Of a DNA stretch of 5,111 nucleotides, positions 1 through 5,111 are shown piece after piece; the first letter of the stretch is position 1; every line of letters starts with the position of its first letter. The DNA lies in NCBI GenBank assembly GCA_030523505.1, contig JAUNIK010000227.1:1-5111 (forward strand), written 5' to 3'. Position numbers and translations under genes: made by a program. The notes beneath the pieces are model-generated. The model had not been told where the DNA came from. It worked only from the letters and a program-made list of their open reading frames with translations, and did no database searches. The stretch comes from Prevotellaceae bacterium (GTDB lineage Bacteria; Bacteroidota; Bacteroidia; Bacteroidales; Bacteroidaceae).

Positions 1-2013
1 TACCACATCATGACTGATGGGGAAGAACTTCTCACGGTCGAAACGCCAACCTACTGACACTGAAGGGAATGTACCCCAACGGATATTCTTGGAGAGGCGT
101 GAGCTACCATCACGACGGATAACAGCAGAAATAAGGTATTTCTCGTCGAAGTTGTAGTTAAGACGACCGATGAAAGATGTAAGTGCGTGCTTATACTCGT
201 AAGAAGAAGAGTATGTGCTTGATGCGTTCTGCAGCTGCAAGAAATAAGGCTCGGGGAAATTTACGCCCCAACCAGTGAGTTCATCGGTATATTCCTCCTC
301 GTAGGTCTGACCAACCACGAGGTTGATGTTATGCTTACCAATCTTACCATCGTAAGTAAGAGTGTTCTCAATCAAGGCATCGCTATAGTCGCGTGAAGCC
401 TTGGTGAGCTTCTCGTTACTCTTGTCGAGATATACACGGTTGCTCTGTGCCCAAGCGGCAATCCATGTGAAGTCCTTGCAGTGAGTCTTGCTGTAAGAGA
501 GGTTGATGTTGTAGTGCAGAGAGTGGTTCTTGCTCTTGATACCTACCATATTAAATAGGTCAACATCTGCAGAAGCTGTACCCACGAAACGGTCAACGCG
601 TGTGTTGCGCACGAGCATATTGTTGACAAGCAGAGGGTTGGAAGCCGAAATATCACCATGTACTGTATCGTAGTAAACGCCGTAGCCGTAAGCGTCGTAA
701 CGATAGTTACCTGCAAGACCTACCTTGTCGTCGAGCACCCATGTAGAGGGGTCGTAAGCCTTGATTGTCGGCTGCATCAACAATGTTCCGCGGAGAACGT
801 TGGTGACGTCACCATAGAGACCCTGAACATACTCAGAGGCATTTGAAAGACCCATGTTGTCCTGGTCGGAGTGAGAATAAACGATACTTGTGCGGAACTT
901 CACGAACTTGGTATCCATTGTGTTGTTAACACGTGCGGTGAAACGCTCGTAGTTAGGTCCTGCACCCTCGAGAGTACCTTTCTGCTGGAAATAGTCGAGG
1001 CCGATGTTATATGTGCTGCTGGCACTACCACCACTGAAATTCACGTTGTGGTTCTGACGTGTACCAGTCTTGAATACCTCTTTGAACCAGTCGGTGTTGG
1101 TGTTGTCCTGGAACTTATACTTGCCAGTGGCTGCATCAAGGCTGTAACCACCAGGCAGTGTAGTACCAGAATTGGCGCAAGCCTGACCGATATAGTTGCT
1201 ATACTGGTCAGCATCCATCACGTCATAAACATCGCTTGGAATCTGGTCAACACCAAAGTATCCAGAGTAGTTAACCTTCAGAGGCTGGTCCTTCTTACCG
1301 TTCTTTGTGGTGATGATGATCACACCGTTGGCAGCACGAGAACCGTAGATGGCACCTGCGGCAGCATCCTTCAATACCTGGATTGTTTCGATGTCATTAG
1401 GAGAGAAGTCGCGGATGGTCGTACCCATTGGCACACCGTCAATTACATAAAGAGGTGCGGTGCTACCGAAAGAACCGATACCACGGATGCGTACCGATGG
1501 GTCGGCACCAGGCTGTCCGTCAGATGTAATCTGCACACCAGCAACCTTACCTTCCAGCATGGTAGAGATGTTGCTGTTAGACACCTTCTTCATTTCCTCA
1601 GCGTTAACGATAGACACAGAACCTGTAAGGTCGGCTTTCTTCTGTGTACCGTAACCCACAACGACAACCTGCTCGAGCATATTGTTGTCAGAATCAAGCT
1701 TAATAGGATCAAGGATTGCGCGTCCGCGTACGGCAATCTCGCGATTCTTGTAGCCTAAGTAACTTACCACAAGTGTGGCATTCGATTTAACGTCCAACTG
1801 GAAGTTGCCATCGAAATCAGTGATTGTACCAGCGGAAGTGTCCTTCACCTTAACGGTGGCACCTACCAATGGTTCACCTGTTTCATCAACAACTTGTCCC
1901 TTGACCTTAATAGTCTGGTTCTGGGCCACAGCGGCAAAAGCCGGAGTCGGGCAGACTGAAACTGCACCAACGGCGCCCAGACAGAGCATCATTGAGATTA
2001 ATTGTTTCCTCAT
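1..2013 (-). CDS. SusC/RagA-family TonB-dependent outer-membrane transporter (3' end beyond window)
   Basis: This is the first 671 codons of a SusC-like protein, open without stop or frameshift to the left edge. Full-length family members have about 1,000 residues, so roughly the C-terminal third of the barrel is missing. Such proteins form a TonB-powered outer-membrane barrel that imports oligosaccharides (less often peptides), usually capped by a SusD-like lipoprotein. Seen in the sequence: a signal peptide (basic MRKQ, hydrophobic core, likely cleavage near AFA at 25-27); a carboxypeptidase-regulatory-like beta-sandwich at about 35-110, with GQVVDETGEPLVGATV and the DFDGNF motif; the family signature LEQVVVVGYGTQKKADLTGS at 113-132; and a plug domain with VRIRG, VIDGVP (190-195) and DAAAGAIYGSRAANGVIIIT (216-235). 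Barrel sequence follows from about 240. The ATG at 2013 is chosen because it begins a complete signal peptide. No STN domain precedes the beta-sandwich. Codons are strongly biased (Arg CGT/CGC except codon 2, no ATA for Ile), suggesting high expression. The substrate cannot be told from this part. Confidence 0.96.
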   Translation of the reverse strand, partial: MRKQLISMMLCLGAVGAVSVCPTPAFAAVAQNQTIKVKGQVVDETGEPLVGATVKVKDTSAGTITDFDGNFQLDVKSNATLVVSYLGYKNREIAVRGRAILDPIKLDSDNNMLEQVVVVGYGTQKKADLTGSVSIVNAEEMKKVSNSNISTMLEGKVAGVQITSDGQPGADPSVRIRGIGSFGSTAPLYVIDGVPMGTTIRDFSPNDIETIQVLKDAAAGAIYGSRAANGVIIITTKNGKKDQPLKVNYSGYFGVDQIPSDVYDVMDADQYSNYIGQACANSGTTLPGGYSLDAATGKYKFQDNTNTDWFKEVFKTGTRQNHNVNFSGGSASSTYNIGLDYFQQKGTLEGAGPNYERFTARVNNTMDTKFVKFRTSIVYSHSDQDNMGLSNASEYVQGLYGDVTNVLRGTLLMQPTIKAYDPSTWVLDDKVGLAGNYRYDAYGYGVYYDTVHGDISASNPLLVNNMLVRNTRVDRFVGTASADVDLFNMVGIKSKNHSLHYNINLSYSKTHCKDFTWIAAWAQSNRVYLDKSNEKLTKASRDYSDALIENTLTYDGKIGKHNINLVVGQTYEEEYTDELTGWGVNFPEPYFLQLQNASSTYSSSYEYKHALTSFIGRLNYNFDEKYLISAVIRRDGSSRLSKNIRWGTFPSVSVGWRFDREKFFPISHDVV

Positions 2014-2065
2014 TGTTTAATTACAGTTAGGTTTGTTTTTAATTACGAATTGTTTTATTTTGGTT

Positions 2066-2074
2066 GCAAAATTA
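2066..2074 (-). promoter_or_regulatory. Candidate Bacteroidota-type -7 promoter element
   Basis: On the minus strand the bases read TAATTTTGC, matching the known Bacteroides -7 consensus TAnnTTTG followed by a pyrimidine. Transcription would start a few bases downstream, near 2058-2062, giving a leader of about 45-50 nt before the ATG at 2013. No clear -33 TTTG box lies 19-21 bp upstream. That position is instead occupied by the promoter-proximal copy of the direct repeat, as expected for a promoter that depends on an activator. The match is by eye; a 9-base motif in AT-rich DNA can arise by chance. Confidence 0.5.
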
Positions 2075-2091
2075 GTAAAGATTAAGATAAG

Positions 2092-2125
2092 TTAGGTGGA
2101 AAAACGGGCATTTTAGGTGGACAAA
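2092..2125 (-). repeat. Direct repeat with 21-bp period; candidate operator for the AraC-type regulator
   Basis: Two copies of the plus-strand motif TTAGGTGGAnAAA lie at 2092-2104 and 2113-2125, matching at 12 of 13 positions. On the transcribed minus strand they read TTTnTCCACCTAA. Their starts are exactly 21 bp apart, two turns of B-DNA, so both copies face the same side of the helix. AraC-family dimers typically bind two tandem half-sites with about this spacing (the araI1-araI2 arrangement is the classic case). The proximal copy ends 17 bp upstream of the candidate -7 box and so covers the -33 region, a class-II activator geometry. Binding by the adjacent regulator is inference. Confidence 0.55.
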
Positions 2126-2143
2126 TCTTGATTTTCGTCAATT

Positions 2144-5111
2144 TTATGTGTTTTTCTCCACTGAATCCACATATCCCGACGGACTGATACCATATTTCTT
2201 GGTGAAACAGCGGGTGAAGTACTTCGGGTCGTTGAATCCCACTCTGTAGGCAATCTCGGTGATGTTTCTGTTGCCGGAATTCTTCACGAGAATGTCGCGG
2301 GCTATATTGAGGCGATAGTCTTTCAGTAGCTGACCAACGGTCAGTCCGGTCTCTTCCTTGAGCTTCTTCGTTAACGCACTACGACTCATCTTCATGCTCT
2401 CGGCAAGCTGCTCGATGTCGAAGCCAGAATCCATATATCCATCCTCCATAGCCTTGAAGACATCATTCATGAAATCGTGGGCATGCTCCAACTCCTTCTC
2501 CTGGTCGAGCTCAACGCTCTTTGCGGTGCTACGGCGGAAATGCTGATGATTTTCGAGGATTGTGCGTATGCGATCCTGCAGTTCGATAGGGTTCTCTGCA
2601 TTCTCAAGTGCATGACGTATTGGCTTCAGCATCTTCTCGCCTGCCTCACGCTTGAGTTTCTCCACGCGGTTGAGATAGAAACGATAGCCTATGTAGGCAA
2701 GAAGCAAGATGACGATGAGCAAGAACCACCACGTCTTATAGAAATACGGACGCACTATCACCTCGATGCTTGTCACATTACTCTCGTTGTCGGACAAGGC
2801 AGAGAGGCATTTCACCTCGAAAGTGTATTTGCCGGGAGGCAGGTTGGTGTAGCGCACCGAATGTTCACCGGCACGAGTCTGTATCCATTCCTTCTCAAAC
2901 TCCTTCATGCGATAGCAATACACCGAGCGTCCATCTCCATCATAACGAAGGGTGGAGAAGAAGAGTTCGAACGACTTGTCGCTCTCGTGGAGCGTTATGC
3001 GCTTGGTTGTATAAATATCTCCATCTATGAAACGACTGCCTGAGAGAATAGGCAAGTTGTCAACATTAAGATTGGTGAGAACCACCTTGTCTGCTGAGCT
3101 GGTGGCCATCTCATCCACATTGATGGATGTGAGTCCTTTCTCGCTGCCGAGGTATATCCTGTTACCCTCACATACGGCTGCATTCCAATAGAACTTATTG
3201 CAGAGCAAACCATCCACCTCTTCGTAATTGGAGAATGCCTCATCCTTGGGATTCATCACCGAAAGACCATTGTTGGTGGCTATCCACAGGCGACCATATC
3301 TGCCCTCGACGATGCCTTTCACTCCGTTGTTGGCAAGTCCGTCATGAGTGGTGTAGCTCTTGAATGTCATTCTGCCATTATGCACACCTGTGAGTCGATA
3401 TATGCCATTGCCGTTGGAACCGACATAGATGCTACTGTCGCGAGTCTCGCAGAAGCAGGTTATCTTGTCGATAAGTCGGGAGTCGGGATTGTCGAGCTTA
3501 TATACATAGCTATCGCAAGAGAACTTGCCCTTTTTGCGCGAACGGAGATTGATGACTCGCATACCGGTCATACAACCCATCCACAGGCGGTCGTTGGAGT
3601 CGATGAGCGACCCTATACATCCTCTGACAAGTTCGCAGCCCTCGAATGGCATCAAGAGTTTGCGACTGCGGGAGTCGTAGAAGAAGATACCGTCGTTGCT
3701 GCCTATCCACAATCCGTTGTTGAGTTTGTCATAGGCAAGGGCTCCGATATGGGAGATGATTCGGGCATACTGCGGTTGCACCTCAAGACGGTTGAGACGG
3801 TCGGGGTTGTCCATATCAAGCCAATACACTCCTCCGCCCCATGTGCCTATCCACAGGATGCGGTCGGCGGCAGTGAGTGTGCTCACCGAGTTATGAGTGA
3901 GTGGAGAATTGGATGTTGTGAAATGTGTGAATGTCTTCTCACCTGCCCCACGGCGGTTGAGACCTCCGTCAACAGTGCCCACCCACAGAGTGCCATTGGG
4001 CTCCACAAATGTGGCATTAACACATCCATTAGACATGGATGTGGCATCTCCAGGGATGTTTACGATATTGTCGAGTTTAAGCTGACGCAACGAGAACTTG
4101 TTGATGCCGCCATTGTCTGTGCCTACCCATATATTTCCATTATGTACGTAAATACAATGTACGAAGTTGCTGGATAGAATTAATCCATCATAACTCTTGT
4201 CGGAACGGACGTGGGTGAAATTATCGTTGCCATTTATATAAATATTTGCTCCCCCTAACGACCCTACAATAAGATACCCGGTAGGACTGATGGAGAGACA
4301 TGTGGTGTAATTGTGGGCAAGACTGGTGGGATCTGCTGCGTCATGGATATAGTGTTTAAGAAGATGAGTATCAGACTTATAGCAATAAAGACCGATATTG
4401 GTGCTCACCCATATATCACCATCATAAAGCATGAAGTCAGTGATATATGCCTTTCCAAACAACGAGGTGAGCTGACTTATGGGGCGCTTGACAAGTTTGC
4501 CATGCTCCACCTTTAACTTATATATACCGTCGTCGATTGCTGCCCAAGCTTCTCCGTCGCCATCCACATCGGCAAGGGCGATGTCGGGTGTGTTGGAATT
4601 GAATGACACGGAATATAGATTCTTTATCTTTCCGTCTTCAGCGAAGACAAACTTATAGGCTTTCTTGCCTGCAAGGAGCCAAATATTGCCACGAAGGTCA
4701 CAGAGAACCTTCACGCCATCTTGCTGGAGAATCTTGCTAATATCCCTGCCGAAAGACTCCTCTCCCACATTCCTGTATGTGTCGAGACTGATGACCGACA
4801 CTCCCTCATCGAACACCACCCAAAGGCGCCCGAAGCGGTCTTCCGCCATATTGCGGCAGGAATTGCTGTGCATAAGCATATTGTCGGTGGAATATGGCTT
4901 GGAGAACCCATAACCATCATATCTCACGAGTCCGCCACCATATGTGGCAACCCAAATAAATCTGCGGCTGTCTTCATATACTGAGTTAACCCAGTTATGG
5001 GGAAGACCTGTGCTCATATCAAGTACAGAAACGTTATAGCGGTTTTGCCCCAGTACGGAATTAGCCATACATGAAAGCGAAACAGCGATAACAGTCAATA
5101 TGAGTAATATT
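2144..5111 (-). CDS. Membrane-spanning propeller/Y_Y_Y sensor with C-terminal AraC DNA-binding domain, HTCS-like but lacking kinase and receiver (5' end beyond window)
   Basis: Probably a transmembrane transcription activator controlling the next-door SusC-like gene. Residues are numbered from the Leu codon TTG at 5098-5096. That TTG is not the likely start: the frame continues upstream to the edge as I-L-L-I, the hydrophobic core of a signal peptide, so the true start lies just outside. Cleavage is plausible after VLG (15-17). Fourteen two-component-propeller blade motifs follow (first FIWVAT at 47-52, seventh NIWVGT around W324, last RIYLGS around Y649), consistent with two seven-bladed propellers. 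A Y_Y_Y domain spans about 670-782 (YCYRMKEFEKEW ending at W738, RYTNLPPGKYTF around 749-760). One membrane helix lies at about 789-805 (TWWFLLIVILLLAYIGY). A charged linker occupies 806-892. The AraC domain covers 893-976, with two helix-turn-helix units at about 894-914 (LAESMKMSRSALTKKLK) and 946-970 (ITEIAYRVGFNDPKYFTRCF). No H-box, ATPase N/G boxes or receiver Asp site is present. Canonical HTCS proteins are about 1,300-1,400 residues long. ATA and AGA codons are used here, unlike in the transporter gene. Confidence 0.93.
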   Translation of the reverse strand, partial: ILLILTVIAVSLSCMANSVLGQNRYNVSVLDMSTGLPHNWVNSVYEDSRRFIWVATYGGGLVRYDGYGFSKPYSTDNMLMHSNSCRNMAEDRFGRLWVVFDEGVSVISLDTYRNVGEESFGRDISKILQQDGVKVLCDLRGNIWLLAGKKAYKFVFAEDGKIKNLYSVSFNSNTPDIALADVDGDGEAWAAIDDGIYKLKVEHGKLVKRPISQLTSLFGKAYITDFMLYDGDIWVSTNIGLYCYKSDTHLLKHYIHDAADPTSLAHNYTTCLSISPTGYLIVGSLGGANIYINGNDNFTHVRSDKSYDGLILSSNFVHCIYVHNGNIWVGTDNGGINKFSLRQLKLDNIVNIPGDATSMSNGCVNATFVEPNGTLWVGTVDGGLNRRGAGEKTFTHFTTSNSPLTHNSVSTLTAADRILWIGTWGGGVYWLDMDNPDRLNRLEVQPQYARIISHIGALAYDKLNNGLWIGSNDGIFFYDSRSRKLLMPFEGCELVRGCIGSLIDSNDRLWMGCMTGMRVINLRSRKKGKFSCDSYVYKLDNPDSRLIDKITCFCETRDSSIYVGSNGNGIYRLTGVHNGRMTFKSYTTHDGLANNGVKGIVEGRYGRLWIATNNGLSVMNPKDEAFSNYEEVDGLLCNKFYWNAAVCEGNRIYLGSEKGLTSINVDEMATSSADKVVLTNLNVDNLPILSGSRFIDGDIYTTKRITLHESDKSFELFFSTLRYDGDGRSVYCYRMKEFEKEWIQTRAGEHSVRYTNLPPGKYTFEVKCLSALSDNESNVTSIEVIVRPYFYKTWWFLLIVILLLAYIGYRFYLNRVEKLKREAGEKMLKPIRHALENAENPIELQDRIRTILENHQHFRRSTAKSVELDQEKELEHAHDFMNDVFKAMEDGYMDSGFDIEQLAESMKMSRSALTKKLKEETGLTVGQLLKDYRLNIARDILVKNSGNRNITEIAYRVGFNDPKYFTRCFTKKYGISPSGYVDSVEKNT

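Larger units (their letters stand above)
2014..2143 (-). promoter_or_regulatory. Intergenic control region upstream of the SusC-like gene
   Basis: This is the 130-bp gap between the stop codon of the regulator and the start codon of the transporter, both on the minus strand. Reading in the direction of transcription it holds a direct repeat, a -7-like box, and an AT-rich leader of roughly 45-50 nt. The bases just before the ATG (AACTGTAATTAAACA) contain no purine-rich Shine-Dalgarno sequence, which is normal for Bacteroidota, where A/T-rich unstructured leaders drive initiation. No strong stem-loop with a T run follows the regulator stop codon, so read-through into the transporter gene cannot be excluded. 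The role as control region is inferred from position and motifs. Confidence 0.75.

Noticed and set aside
871..1758. A 295-codon open frame on the plus strand
   Set aside because: It lies wholly antisense to the SusC-like gene, has no recognisable domain, and is explained by the strong codon bias of the real gene. The minus frame has clear family motifs.
2026..2032. Third partial copy of the repeat (GTTAGGT) in the leader
   Set aside because: Only seven bases match, the GGA and AAA parts are missing, and its 65-bp offset is not a multiple of 21. Likely chance.
2038..2070. Alternative promoter using TTTG (2067-2070) as the -33 box and TAATTAAA (2038-2045) as the -7 box
   Set aside because: The 21-bp spacing is acceptable, but the -7 box matches TAnnTTTG poorly; TAATTTTGC at 2066-2074 is a much better -7 element. 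Kept only as a fallback.
2120..2139. Imperfect inverted repeat (GACAAATC versus GATTTTCGTC) after the regulator stop codon, as a terminator
   Set aside because: The stem is weak, has two unpaired bases and almost no loop, is AT-rich, and is not followed by a T run on the minus strand. It also overlaps the distal half-site.
3344..4177. A 277-codon open frame on the plus strand (and a 188-codon one at 2477-3043)
   Set aside because: Both are antisense to the regulator, with Cys/His-rich sequence, no domain and no repeat-family signature. They are shadows of the propeller/Y_Y_Y and membrane-proximal coding frame.
5069..5086. Lipoprotein signal (Cys at residue 10, context SLSC) at the N-terminus of the regulator
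   Set aside because: The residue at -3 is Ser rather than Leu/Val/Ile, and the protein must span the inner membrane to place its AraC domain in the cytoplasm. An ordinary signal peptide cut near VLG fits better.

Overview
The window looks like part of a polysaccharide-utilisation-type (Sus-like) locus from a member of the Bacteroidota, most likely order Bacteroidales (Prevotella, Bacteroides or Muribaculaceae-like; the genus cannot be fixed from this sequence). The evidence is a SusC/RagA-type TonB-dependent transporter, a neighbouring membrane-spanning regulator built from the sensor parts of a hybrid two-component system (HTCS), a TAnnTTTG-type -7 promoter element, and a transporter start codon with no Shine-Dalgarno sequence.

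Layout, all on the minus strand and read right to left. (1) 5111-2144: a nearly complete regulator gene whose first few codons lie beyond the right edge. It encodes a signal peptide, 14 propeller blades, a Y_Y_Y domain, one membrane helix, a linker of about 87 residues and a C-terminal AraC-type DNA-binding domain. (2) 2143-2014: a 130-bp intergenic region. It carries a direct repeat with a 21-bp period (TTAGGTGGAnAAA on the plus strand), followed by a -7 box (TAATTTTGC on the minus strand) and an AT-rich leader. (3) 2013-1: the first 671 codons of a SusC-like outer-membrane transporter. It is open all the way to the left edge, so roughly the last third of the protein is missing, and any susD-like partner would lie further left.

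Proposed working model (inference): the periplasmic propellers sense a glycan fragment, the signal crosses the single membrane helix, and the cytoplasmic AraC domain binds the two repeat half-sites just upstream of the transporter promoter. The point of most interest is that the regulator has no histidine-kinase or receiver module. It appears to be a membrane-bound one-component version of an HTCS, with a candidate operator lying immediately next to it. No RNA genes, mobile elements or CRISPR arrays were seen.
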